Both the position numbers and the translations under genes were made by a program. A stretch of DNA of 64,000 nt from NCBI GenBank assembly GCA_905221605.1, contig CAJNDS010000671.1:1-64000 (forward strand), written 5' to 3'. Numbering within the stretch: position 1 is the first letter of the stretch; every line of letters starts with the position of its first letter. Source of the stretch: Symbiodinium natans. Its lineage: Eukaryota > Sar > Dinophyceae > Suessiales > Symbiodiniaceae. The notes under the pieces were generated by a model. The model had not been told where the DNA came from, searched no databases, and worked only from the letters and a program-made list of their open reading frames with translations. Positions 29,680 through 39,001 of this stretch are shown here, piece after piece.

Positions 29680-32600
29680 GGGTATGAGCCCAAACGCTCC
29701 AAGCAATCCCGCAGAAGCGCAGCAGCAGCAGCATCAGCGTTCCTCACTTTCTGTCTCTGGCCAGGGCACACAAGTTGGGGATGTTGTCATGAATACGCCA
29801 GGTGCAGAGTTCCTTGTCCGTCAAATGAACGAGATTAGATCTGCAAATGGTGACGTGGTCCGAATGATGCGACAGTTAGAGGGAAATCATTGGGATCTTA
29901 TTGCTATGACTGGTATGGATCAAGTGCAGCAGAACCTTGAAGGCATTCGTCATGAGATGGAGCGTCGCACAAATCTGCTGGGCACTGGCCTGACAACCAC
30001 TGTTGCTGGAATAGAGCAGCTGCGCGACGCAGCGTTGCAGAGTCGCCAGGCTTATGGCCAGGCGAGTGAAGCATGCAGCACCTTGACAAGTCAGATGAAT
30101 GAGCTCGCTACAGCTGTGAGACATTTGAGTCAAAGGGTTGATGACCTAGAGGGCCAGGTGTTTCTTCAAGACGCTGTGAGCAAGCAAGTGAATGAGATCC
30201 GTGATCGTATAGCCGCATTGGAGTTTCAAGCTGTAGCTGGAGGTGAATGGCCTGAAGCTGAAAGGAAAATCTTCCTGAAGGAGCATAAGCTACAATCCGA
30301 CAAGACTTCATTGTGCATTCACGATCTACAAGAGCAAGTGAGACAGCTCAATGAGAAAACCCAAGAAGAGAAGCGAGGTTCCTCGACACAGTTGGCGCTT
30401 GTCCTTGAACGTGTGGTTGGCGTTGAAAAGATTTGCAAGAAACTTCGTGAGCGTGACGAGGAGATCCAGGGTCACTTGAGTCACGTAATACCGCAGTCTA
30501 TTGCCTCGGACGCAGGACCCCAGCAGGAAAGCCAGGCGCCAGCAAGCCTTGGGGAACCGCAGACTTTTTCCATTGGAAGTGGGACGCCGCTTCAGGTCAA
30601 TGAAAGGTCTGGTGAAGATGACTGGTGGGAGGCGTACGATGACAGACCAATCAGCTCTTGGTTGACAAAACCGCCGGGCCTTCCCATGGAATCAGCCTGG
30701 ATGAATGAGGGTTGGGGTGCCAATGCCCCTACTCAGCCGCCTCCCCTTCCCAAAGAATTTCGTAGCTCGAGCCAGGATGGTTTCCATCTAGATGGACATG
30801 AGCTGAGAGTTGCAGGGGGCCAGTGGAAGTTGATGAAGGAGTTCCCGAGGATTCTTGAGCCGCGAGGTCAGGCATGGGAACGAGGCCTCCAATTCTCGCA
30901 GTATGCTACCGAAATGGTGTCCGTTGCATCGTGTATCGGTGCTGGGTTCGGAAAGTTCGTGAGGCACCAAATCGATGCAGCGTTGGGGCGCTTTCAACGG
31001 CGCATGGATGCCGGGGTTCATGACCCCGATGTTCCCCCTGTTGCCAGCGGATGCGAGGAGTTTGAGAGCAGGTTGGCTATGACTTTGCTTTCGCAGACGA
31101 GTGATGATATCAAACGAGGTGTGATTGAGTCAGCTGCGGGTCAAGTGGTTCCTTCATTAACGATCCTAGAAGCGATTCTTGAGCGCTACCAACCTGGTGG
31201 TATTGAAGAGAAGTCAAGCCTGACGTCGTTTTTGAGGAACCTGCCGCAGGCAAATACTTTCACTGAGTGTTTGGCAACACTTAGAAGGCTAAAGCTGGCT
31301 ACATCCCGGATTCTTGTCCTTGGTTTGCCGAGTCATCCTCCACATGAAGCCATTTCTTCCTTGAACCACATGGTGAAAACTCTAGAAAAGAAGAGTCCCA
31401 CCCTGAGTACGCGCTTGAATTTGCTTCGTCTTCGTCCTGAGATCTTGAATCCCACCGAAGAAGGTGTGAGTCTCCTGCAGACGGCGATTGAGGCAGAAGC
31501 ACGGCGACTGGCAGCTGAGGAGTTCTCTAAGCCACATCACCCGAAAGGTTCTGATGCTGGAACTGGAGAGTATGAGATCACAGCTGCTAAGGGTAAAGGG
31601 AAAGGCAAGAAAGGAAAACCAACAGGTGATACCAAGTCAACTCCATGTGCATTCTTTAACACTGAGCGAGGGTGCTTGAAGGGAAAGGATTGCGAGTATT
31701 GGCATGGTGATCCTAAGGGGGCAAAAGCCAAAGGCAAGGGCAAGGGCAAGGAGGATTCAAAGACAAGGGCAGCGGCCAAGGAGGCTGAAGCGAAGGCCAA
31801 AGAGAAAGCTGAAGCAAGGGAGGCAAAAGCCAAAGCCAAGGCCGCAGCAAAGGAAGCAGCAGCAAGAGACAAACCGGACCCCAAGGCAAAGCCAGGTGCT
31901 AAAGCGAAGGCAGCAGCACTTGTTGGAGCTGAGGCGAAGTCTGCTACATGTTATCGAGTGTGTGCAAACATGGCATTGCGTGAGAACGATCAACCTTCTG
32001 ACGATGGTATCTCTTCCTCTTCAGAGCTTTCCGAACTGGATGGTGTTAGGAGCGATGACCTTACTCCGAGTGAATTCGGGGACGAGTTTCAGGAGGAGAG
32101 TGACGACGAGCCAGGTCCATGGATGTGGAGCTTGCGCTTGACGGGTTTGGAGTGGAAAATGTGGACTCATCCAGGCAACATCGTCACCAGGGCGCATGCG
32201 GAGTTTGAGCACATTGATGATTATCGCAGTGTGGAGCATGGAGCATGGATTCTGCATAGGGCTGGGCAATTAGATGAGCTGCCGGCTGTGTTGAATGATG
32301 AATGGACCGTCACTGCTGTACACAATGTGTTGGTTCTGGATCCGGTCACGAGAGTCTTCAAGGGGGCCTTTGCCTTCGAGCTTGAGCGTGTAGATGTCCA
32401 GTCCAAGCTTCGTTTTGTGGTAGCGGTGGAAAGAAATCAGCCGTACGTAGAGCCATGGCCTGAGGATGTATGGTTTAATGAATGCATGAGATTCGGCTTC
32501 GGGGCTCCCACCGGGCATGTCAGGGACCGAATTCCACTAGAGGAAATGTTGAATGGTCATGGATTTGGTCACCTAGCTGAGACCCTGGGTTTGTTAGGTG

Positions 32601-35600
32601 CCGAGTTTGCTGATGATCTTGCCTTCCTGAGTCCTCGAGATTTGGTAGAGAATGGCATTCAACGGCAGGTTGCTGAGGACCTGTTTCAGCATGAAGGTGT
32701 CCTGTATGAAGTCCACGCCTCTACGGGAGTCCAGGGTGTTCGGCTGGAAGAAGAACAGATTGAGGAACTTGCGTTCTCTTTATATGCATCTTGGCAGGCG
32801 GGAGAACCGGTGAGTGATGAAGAGTACGACCCCGAAGTCCAACAAAGATTCCATGGCATGGTGCGTAGGCGGCGCCAAGGTGCTGCAAACATGTGTTGTG
32901 TCTCGGGCAATCGTGTTGAGAGTGATGGTTTTGTTCTCGTTGACAGCGGGGCCAACGAAGTGCTCCGTCCACAGACTAAGCGGCAATCCTCATTAGGTGA
33001 AGAAACGCTTCAGGTCACTCTCGCGTCAGGGTCGCAGTGCGCAGCCACCTTGAACAAACATGGAGAGGTGTGCATGATCTCAGAGAATGGAGCCAAGGGA
33101 GAGTGGATCGTTGGAGTTAGGAAGATCATCGACATAGGAGGGGCTTTCAATTGGGACCAGAAGGGCGCTAGAATCTCGTACCCACATCCTTTCGAACACG
33201 CTAGGATTGTGAATGTTGACTGCGTTGTCACCAATGGCCTACCGTACATGAGATGGTCTGATTTCAAACTTGCGCGTATTGCACTCAGCAAGCATTATCG
33301 GATGCAGCAGAAGAGCATTTGCAGTCACAAGGTTGTCACTGACATTCCCGAAATCCCTGTGATTCCCCCGGAGAGCCAGGTCATTGACTGGGTTGATGTG
33401 TTGGAGTTTCAGGAGGAGTCAGGGGATCACATTCAGGGATGCAAGGCTGTCGAAGTAATAACCAGTGAATCCTTTGCCGAAAAACTGCTTGAAAGGGATC
33501 ATGTGGAGCATCATGAGGTTTTGGCAGCTGTGAAGATGGCAGATCTAAAGCCCTTGATCCTTCGTAGGAGCTCTAAGGTGGTAGGAGAACCATCGGTCGC
33601 GAAGCTGTGGGTCTTCGGGTCCTATGTTAGGGGCGGTCTGTGTGGAATCACGCGTGTCACCAAGCAGCACCCTTTCCTCACCAAACTTGCCACTAAGTTT
33701 ATGAAGCAGCACACTGAGAATCCCTTTATGGCTATTGCTATAGCTGAGGATGTAGCTTTCAAGCCGCACCGTGATCCAAACGACGGCTCATTTGATTCCA
33801 CGATTGTAGGTCTGAGTAGCTTTCAGGGCGGCCATCTGTGGACTGAAAATGCATCGAGTGACCTGGATGAGGACCAGGCAGTGTGGCGGTACACAGAAAC
33901 GGATTCCGCACCTATTCCTGGAAAGCTCCACAGACTCGACGATGGTAGAGCAGCTTCTTTCTGTGCCACTCGTTGGCACGGTACAGAACCCTATGTTGGC
34001 AACAGAGTAGTGATGATTTCATACATCCCCAAAGGATGGAAGGCCATCGATTTGAACATGCGATGTCGACTTGAACAGCTGGGCTTCCAACTGCCACGTC
34101 AGGATCTGGAGACGAGACTTTGCGCAGCCAGTGACGCAGATGTTGCAGCTTTCAAAGCTTTGATTGCTCAGTCGTCAGAGGTCTTCTTGAACCCTGGAGC
34201 CGCAGTCACACTTGAGGAGCGAAACACACTTCAGCATGACACATACAAGCACAGTCAGCAGAAACATCCTTCCTCTCCTCTTTCTCCTGATGATGGTGAT
34301 GATGATGAAGGGATTGAGGGTCGGGATGGCGTTTTGGGATGTGAGGGTTATGTTGGGGACGGGGTTCGTAGCGAGACAGAGCATCCATGGAAGAGCGCCT
34401 GTGACTTGGACTTGAAATCTCCCCTCACACCCTCCCCTGAGGATGCTGTGCGAAAGGCTTGCCGGGAAGGTTTGTATGACAAGAGGAATCATGCCAGCGT
34501 GCAGGCGAGAGGCCATCGTCGGCCCCACAGAAAATTGCCTGCAAAAGACATCAACGACGGGGTGATCTCGATTGACTTGAGTGGGCCACATAAGGAGTCA
34601 TTTGCAGGGAATCGTTACGCTTTAGTTGCGTGTGCACACATTGCTGAGGGCCTTGATTTGCCTTTTGTGCGAGGGATTCGCACTAAGGAGGCAGCAGTTG
34701 TGACAGAGGCGCTGCGAGATATCTTGAATCAGCTGGTGTCAATGGCTGAAGGGCAACAAATCACTTTCCGGATTCATTCTGATCAGGGTCGTGAGTTCAC
34801 TGCTCGCCTGTCCGCTGAACAGCTTAAGACTTATAACCACTATCGTACTTTTGCGGTCCCTTACTCACATCAATCAAACGGGCGAGTAGAGAACTTGATC
34901 GACCAACTGAAAACGTCAACTGCCACAATGCTCTTGGGAGGGAAGCTGGATATGAGGTTCTGGGATGAACTAATGGTTCATGCTGCAAAACTTCGGCGCA
35001 TGAGAGCGTTGAACCTGAAGATCCCCAAAGACCTTCCAGCTCCAGGTGACTACGTGTTGTCGCGACTGCCTAGGGATCAGATGCCAGACTTCCGAGATCG
35101 GACCGAGCCTGGAGTTTTCCTGGGTTTGTCGGAACATGTGGCAAACGGTTCTAAAGTGTTGGTGGAGCGTGACGGAAGAGTTCTTGTGCGGTATGCTCGG
35201 TTACCGATACTGCTTGACAGAGAGAAGCCACGGTGGAGACTCGTGGAGAATCCTGGTAGTGATCAGAAGACCTGGGTTTCGGATAAAGGGCAAATTGCAT
35301 GGGCTGCACCATCCGATACGGACATCTTGACGGTGGAGGAAAAGCTAGGATGCAACATCGCAAGTCCGGATGAGGTGTTTGTGAGACTGAACAACTTGCT
35401 TGAGAAGACTCGAGGGTCTGAGGTTGAAAAGGAGATTTTCAATTTGTTCAGTCATGGCATCATCGCTCAGCTCCCAGAAGTTGCAGAGGCCCACATGGTT
35501 AGAACACATGAAGCTGGCGAGGAGGTTGAGGAGGAGCCTCACCCAGCAGATGAGAGTGAAGACTCATTTGGACACAAGTTCATGAAGTTTGTTGCTAGCC

Positions 35601-37468
35601 GGGCGGTGTCTGCTCCAGATGTTTCTGCGCCCGATAAGTCCGAGAAGTACATCACAAGGACCGACGAAGATGAACAAGAAGCAGAAGAGATTTTTCAAAA
35701 CTTGTTGCGTGAAGCACAGCAACGTCGTGGATCAGCAGAGGTTGTGCCTAACTCCGTCTTGACAGGTGAACGTGCTGAAAAATGGATTGAAGCAGTCCAG
35801 AAGGAATTGACCAGTGTAGAGAGCAAGGACGTTTTATTGCCTGTCCGACAGGGCTATGAACGAGAGGATCTACACTTGGAGGCTGGTGAAGAGATTCCCC
35901 GAACCATCCCAATGAAGCTTGTGCTATCCGAGAAACCGCTTACAGAACCTGACAGCTCTGCGAATTGCGATACAGATGGGCAAGGGTTTTTAGCGAAAGC
36001 ACGTTTGGTTGCATGTGGCAATTTTCAAAACAATGAGTTCGCGAAGGACGAGCTATCAACCGAGAATGTGCCGTCCTGGATTGTGCGGCCCATGTACCAT
36101 AAGCTTGCTCAGGAACCAACTTGGATAGCAGGTGCGGCGGACATCTCAACGGCATTCCTGAACACTGTGCTTCGACGTGGTGAAGCACCGCTTTTGGATC
36201 CACCGGCTATCTTGAAACGCTTGAAGCTGGTACCTCATGGGGTGAAGTATCTTCCTTTGCGGGCGTTGTATGGACTTCGGATCTCGCCCAAGGAATGGGC
36301 TAAAGACCGGGACTCAACCTTGAACGGGAGTGTTCTTGAGCCTCGTGAGGGAGATGAGATGCCAGCAGTGCGGCTTGAGCCGCTTGATATTTGTGAGGGC
36401 CTTTGGCGACTGATTGATGTGGCATCGGGCCAAGTGACGGGATTACTTACTTTGTACGTGGATGACGTGCTCGTTGTAGGGTGTCCTGAAATGGTATCAC
36501 GATGCCTGGAGTTTATCGGCCAGAAGTGGGCTATGAAGCTCCAAGGGTTCATTAGTCGTGAAGAGAGAACAATCAAGTGTGGAAGTTTGGGACAGCTTGA
36601 GCGCAAAACAGAGCTTGTTTTCCTTGGGGTGCAAATGAGTTTCAACATGGAGGGCGATGTCATCATCAGTCAGCGCGCGTGGATTCTACAGGAACTCCAT
36701 CGACGACAGTGGCACCTTAAGGGCTGCGCAACTCTACCACAGCTTGAACTCAACGACGATGAAGTCAAGGATGAGGCCTATGAGCAGAATAAGCTTGAGT
36801 GCCAGCGAGAGCTAGGAACGCTCTTGTGGATGAGTACAAGATCACGGCCTGACATCGCCAGTACGGTTGGGATCTTGGCGTCGGAGTTGACTCATAGACC
36901 AAAACGGGTTTTGCAGTTGATTCGTCATGTGTGGCGTTACATCCGCGGAACATTGAACGTCTGTTTGACCTACAAAGCGCAGAAAAACATTCAGGAGTTC
37001 ACGTGTTACAGTGACGCTTCGTTTGCACCCACAGCTGGAAGGTCGAGATCTGGCATGGTCTACATGCTAGGATCTAGCATTCTTGATTGGGCTTCCACGA
37101 AGCAAACACTGACGTCATGGTCAGCTACCGAAGCGGAAACGGTTGCTATGTCAGAATGCTTAAGTCAGGGTGGACGCATGCAAGACACAGTGAACCAGCT
37201 GATTGGAGTGACGCTTCCCATCATGTTGCGATGCGACAATGCAGCTGCCATCATCTTAGCTTTGAGAGAATCCCTGCAGCCCCTGAAATGGAAAACGCGA
37301 GGCGTGGCGCTTCGGGCGAGCTGGTTGAGGGATTCCATTAGGGATCTCGAAGCTGGCGTTACCCACGAGCCGGGGGCAACCCTGGTAGCAGATTTACTCA
37401 CGAAAACCCTCCCTCGAGTTCGGCTGCAAACTCTCAGAGAGAAGGTTGGACTTCTTGAACGAACTTGA
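29555..37468 (+). CDS. Ty1/copia gag-pol polyprotein with dioxygenase-like insert
   Basis: One 2,637-residue frame, counted from the first ATG at 29555. Visible in order: a coiled-coil-like N-terminal region; a gag-type helical region at about 420-650; a CCCH zinc finger (C-x8-C-x5-C-x3-H) near 700; a long Lys/Ala/Glu-rich linker; an aspartic protease motif VDSGA near 1130; an Fe(II)/2-oxoglutarate dioxygenase-like segment at about 1340-1500; an integrase core with D1674, D1743 and E1779 (D,D35E spacing); RVT_2 reverse transcriptase with YVDD at 2301-2304; and RNase H with SDAS, ATEAET and CDNAA, ending ADLLTKTLPR before TGA. No stop or shift separates gag from pol, so the product is probably cleaved by its own protease. 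An HHCC zinc domain before the integrase core is not evident. Confidence 0.95.
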   Translation: MAGDTDDLSRVLMNDVPLQMLPQSPTPSHFSRITESSPDQHQGMSPNAPSNPAEAQQQQHQRSSLSVSGQGTQVGDVVMNTPGAEFLVRQMNEIRSANGDVVRMMRQLEGNHWDLIAMTGMDQVQQNLEGIRHEMERRTNLLGTGLTTTVAGIEQLRDAALQSRQAYGQASEACSTLTSQMNELATAVRHLSQRVDDLEGQVFLQDAVSKQVNEIRDRIAALEFQAVAGGEWPEAERKIFLKEHKLQSDKTSLCIHDLQEQVRQLNEKTQEEKRGSSTQLALVLERVVGVEKICKKLRERDEEIQGHLSHVIPQSIASDAGPQQESQAPASLGEPQTFSIGSGTPLQVNERSGEDDWWEAYDDRPISSWLTKPPGLPMESAWMNEGWGANAPTQPPPLPKEFRSSSQDGFHLDGHELRVAGGQWKLMKEFPRILEPRGQAWERGLQFSQYATEMVSVASCIGAGFGKFVRHQIDAALGRFQRRMDAGVHDPDVPPVASGCEEFESRLAMTLLSQTSDDIKRGVIESAAGQVVPSLTILEAILERYQPGGIEEKSSLTSFLRNLPQANTFTECLATLRRLKLATSRILVLGLPSHPPHEAISSLNHMVKTLEKKSPTLSTRLNLLRLRPEILNPTEEGVSLLQTAIEAEARRLAAEEFSKPHHPKGSDAGTGEYEITAAKGKGKGKKGKPTGDTKSTPCAFFNTERGCLKGKDCEYWHGDPKGAKAKGKGKGKEDSKTRAAAKEAEAKAKEKAEAREAKAKAKAAAKEAAARDKPDPKAKPGAKAKAAALVGAEAKSATCYRVCANMALRENDQPSDDGISSSSELSELDGVRSDDLTPSEFGDEFQEESDDEPGPWMWSLRLTGLEWKMWTHPGNIVTRAHAEFEHIDDYRSVEHGAWILHRAGQLDELPAVLNDEWTVTAVHNVLVLDPVTRVFKGAFAFELERVDVQSKLRFVVAVERNQPYVEPWPEDVWFNECMRFGFGAPTGHVRDRIPLEEMLNGHGFGHLAETLGLLGAEFADDLAFLSPRDLVENGIQRQVAEDLFQHEGVLYEVHASTGVQGVRLEEEQIEELAFSLYASWQAGEPVSDEEYDPEVQQRFHGMVRRRRQGAANMCCVSGNRVESDGFVLVDSGANEVLRPQTKRQSSLGEETLQVTLASGSQCAATLNKHGEVCMISENGAKGEWIVGVRKIIDIGGAFNWDQKGARISYPHPFEHARIVNVDCVVTNGLPYMRWSDFKLARIALSKHYRMQQKSICSHKVVTDIPEIPVIPPESQVIDWVDVLEFQEESGDHIQGCKAVEVITSESFAEKLLERDHVEHHEVLAAVKMADLKPLILRRSSKVVGEPSVAKLWVFGSYVRGGLCGITRVTKQHPFLTKLATKFMKQHTENPFMAIAIAEDVAFKPHRDPNDGSFDSTIVGLSSFQGGHLWTENASSDLDEDQAVWRYTETDSAPIPGKLHRLDDGRAASFCATRWHGTEPYVGNRVVMISYIPKGWKAIDLNMRCRLEQLGFQLPRQDLETRLCAASDADVAAFKALIAQSSEVFLNPGAAVTLEERNTLQHDTYKHSQQKHPSSPLSPDDGDDDEGIEGRDGVLGCEGYVGDGVRSETEHPWKSACDLDLKSPLTPSPEDAVRKACREGLYDKRNHASVQARGHRRPHRKLPAKDINDGVISIDLSGPHKESFAGNRYALVACAHIAEGLDLPFVRGIRTKEAAVVTEALRDILNQLVSMAEGQQITFRIHSDQGREFTARLSAEQLKTYNHYRTFAVPYSHQSNGRVENLIDQLKTSTATMLLGGKLDMRFWDELMVHAAKLRRMRALNLKIPKDLPAPGDYVLSRLPRDQMPDFRDRTEPGVFLGLSEHVANGSKVLVERDGRVLVRYARLPILLDREKPRWRLVENPGSDQKTWVSDKGQIAWAAPSDTDILTVEEKLGCNIASPDEVFVRLNNLLEKTRGSEVEKEIFNLFSHGIIAQLPEVAEAHMVRTHEAGEEVEEEPHPADESEDSFGHKFMKFVASRAVSAPDVSAPDKSEKYITRTDEDEQEAEEIFQNLLREAQQRRGSAEVVPNSVLTGERAEKWIEAVQKELTSVESKDVLLPVRQGYEREDLHLEAGEEIPRTIPMKLVLSEKPLTEPDSSANCDTDGQGFLAKARLVACGNFQNNEFAKDELSTENVPSWIVRPMYHKLAQEPTWIAGAADISTAFLNTVLRRGEAPLLDPPAILKRLKLVPHGVKYLPLRALYGLRISPKEWAKDRDSTLNGSVLEPREGDEMPAVRLEPLDICEGLWRLIDVASGQVTGLLTLYVDDVLVVGCPEMVSRCLEFIGQKWAMKLQGFISREERTIKCGSLGQLERKTELVFLGVQMSFNMEGDVIISQRAWILQELHRRQWHLKGCATLPQLELNDDEVKDEAYEQNKLECQRELGTLLWMSTRSRPDIASTVGILASELTHRPKRVLQLIRHVWRYIRGTLNVCLTYKAQKNIQEFTCYSDASFAPTAGRSRSGMVYMLGSSILDWASTKQTLTSWSATEAETVAMSECLSQGGRMQDTVNQLIGVTLPIMLRCDNAAAIILALRESLQPLKWKTRGVALRASWLRDSIRDLEAGVTHEPGATLVADLLTKTLPRVRLQTLREKVGLLERT
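29680..29692 (+). other. Candidate primer-binding site
   Basis: GGGTATGAGCCC directly follows the 5' LTR and matches eight of twelve bases of TGGTATCAGAGC, the initiator-tRNA-Met site common in copia elements. It lies inside the coding frame. The match is weak. Confidence 0.35.
33565..34050 (+). other. Fe(II)/2-oxoglutarate dioxygenase-like domain within the polyprotein
   Basis: Between protease and integrase the frame reads FKPHRDPND (H1405, D1407), then GGHLW, then RWHGTEPYVGNRVVMISY (H1475, R1484). HxD followed about 70 residues later by a His, with Arg nine residues after it, is the metal- and co-substrate-binding signature of Fe(II)/2OG dioxygenases, and the hydrophobic strand pattern around each motif fits the double-stranded beta-helix. 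Copia elements do not normally carry this. Possible substrates include modified bases, RNA or protein; nothing here decides which. Confidence 0.65.
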
Positions 37469-37694
37469 CGCGCTTCGCATTGCTAACGGGAGCAATGGAA
37501 GAAGTTCTACTTTTGCTTCACTGGTGGCCTTTGTCCTGCATAAACGGTTCGGGTCCACTTGTGCTAATCTTTCCTTAGAAGCTCTGCCGAAGGAATAGTC
37601 CAGCAGAGTTGATGCATGAGCGCTTTTGGGGGCCCAGAGAGCAGTGCCTGAAGGGTGCTGCGAGCATCAAGATTTGACATTTGAAACTCCCAGC
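37469..37694 (+). other. 3' non-coding region of the copia element
   Basis: This lies between the polyprotein stop and the polypurine tract and holds no further frame of interest. Confidence 0.6.
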
Positions 37695-37703
37695 AAGGAG
37701 GAG
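37695..37703 (+). other. Polypurine tract
   Basis: AAGGAGGAG directly precedes the TG of the 3' LTR, the expected plus-strand priming site. Confidence 0.8.
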
Positions 37704-38158
37704 TGTTTGTGTAAAGAGGCACTCATGTTCACTTGAAGCATCAGCCCCTGCGCAAGGATGACACGCTGAGCGCGTCCACTGAGGTCTTAACCATAAACTA
37801 TGCCAACGATGTTGGCTCAAGTCTCGGAGCAAATGCACGGAGTGCAGCTTGGTTTTCGGGTTCTTTCGGGTTCTTCCGGGTTTTGGGGTTTGGTTTCCTC
37901 TTCCCGGTACCCTAGTCCCACCCCCTGTCCTGGTACCCTAGTCCTGCGACCCAGTCCAGGGTGTGAAGGGTGCGTTCGTTCAGGGGTTCAGGGCTAAGAA
38001 GGTGGTTGATGATTGAGGTCCAAGGCGGAAGAGATGGCGGGGGATACTGATGATTTATCTAGGGTTTTGATGAACGATGTTCCTCTCCAGATGCTGCCTC
38101 AATCTCCCACTCCATCACACTTCAGCAGAATCACCGAAAGCAGCCCTGACCAACATCA
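37704..38158 (+). repeat. 3' LTR
   Basis: 455 bp, identical to 29225-29679 as far as I can read. Confidence 0.95.
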
Positions 38159-38163
38159 TAGGG
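38159..38163 (+). repeat. Target site duplication, right (TAGGG)
   Basis: Matches 29220-29224 and continues into GTTTAGGG. Confidence 0.75.
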
Positions 38164-38434
38164 TTTAGGGTCTAGGGTTGGATCCATACAGCCAGGTTGT
38201 ATGTCTTTGAGGGCAGAGATTTCCATGTCCTCGCGAACTTGAAGCCGAAAATCCCTCCAAACCATGAATCTTCAACCTCTTGGTAGCCCTACCCTAAACC
38301 CTAAACCCTAAACCCGCCGATCATGCCATAAAAAGAGTACCCTTTTTGGGGTCGGGTACTTCTTAAGGGAACCAGGAGCCAACAAGAAGGGGGGACAATG
38401 GTACCACTGGGGCCACCAAGACCTAGCGCCTCAG

Positions 38435-38486
38435 GGAACGGTCATCCTAGACCTTAAGAGCCACAAGCCTCCCTTCTTGTATGGAG
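38435..38486 (+). CDS. Candidate exon, unidentified
   Basis: CAG precedes GTVILDLKSHKPPFLYG and a GT donor follows. The opposite strand is closed by stops. I do not recognise the family. Confidence 0.35.
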
Positions 38487-38816
38487 GTTTGCTGAAAGGG
38501 TTTAGGGTTTAGGGTTTAGGGTTTAGGCCATAACTTTGAGAACTGCATCTTCCCAACAGCCTACTTATAGTTCAGGGTTTTCGCGTCCGGAGTTCAAGCT
38601 GCCTTAGGATCAGGGGCTTGGGACCCCCAAAGACAGCGCGAGAAACCGAAAGGACCGTTTGCCCGAGGCCCACAGGATGCATGAGTTTAGGGTTTAGGGT
38701 TTAGGGTTTAGGGCTAGGGTTTAGGGCTACAGCTGCTTCTGGGGCGCCTGCTTGGCGACGCCCAGGCGCTGACGGAACTGGGAGAGCCCTTGATTTTTAA
38801 GCTACAAGAGTTGCAG

Positions 38817-39001
38817 GTGCCAGCTGGCAGTCGTTTGGACCCGAGGTTGCGGTGCTCTTACCAGCGGGGGAAGCTTACAAAGGGGCAAGGTATTCTTTGT
38901 ACAGCTTGCTGAGAGCCGAGATTGGCCAAGAATTGGCAAGGCTGGATGGAGGCGGGGTCCCTCTCACTTCAGTCGATCGTGCACTTCTCCTCTTATGGGA
39001 A
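38817..39001 (+). CDS. Candidate exon, unidentified (61 open codons)
   Basis: After TTGCAG the frame reads GASWQSFGPEVAVLLPAGEA and continues through SLLRAEIGQELARL and VPLTSVDRALLLLWE. It is the longest protein-like frame in the right half. A competing upstream frame (LLLGRLLGDAQALTELG) overlaps it, so only one can be real. Confidence 0.4.

Larger units (their letters stand above)
29225..38158 (+). mobile_element. Complete Ty1/copia LTR retrotransposon
   Basis: This 8,934-bp element has identical 455-bp LTRs with TG...CA ends, a TAGGG duplication, a polypurine tract before the right LTR and one unbroken gag-pol frame. The domain order (protease, integrase, reverse transcriptase, RNase H) defines the copia superfamily. 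Identical LTRs and an intact frame point to a recent insertion that may still be competent. It lies head-to-head with NOG1 in a telomere-like repeat. Confidence 0.95.
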
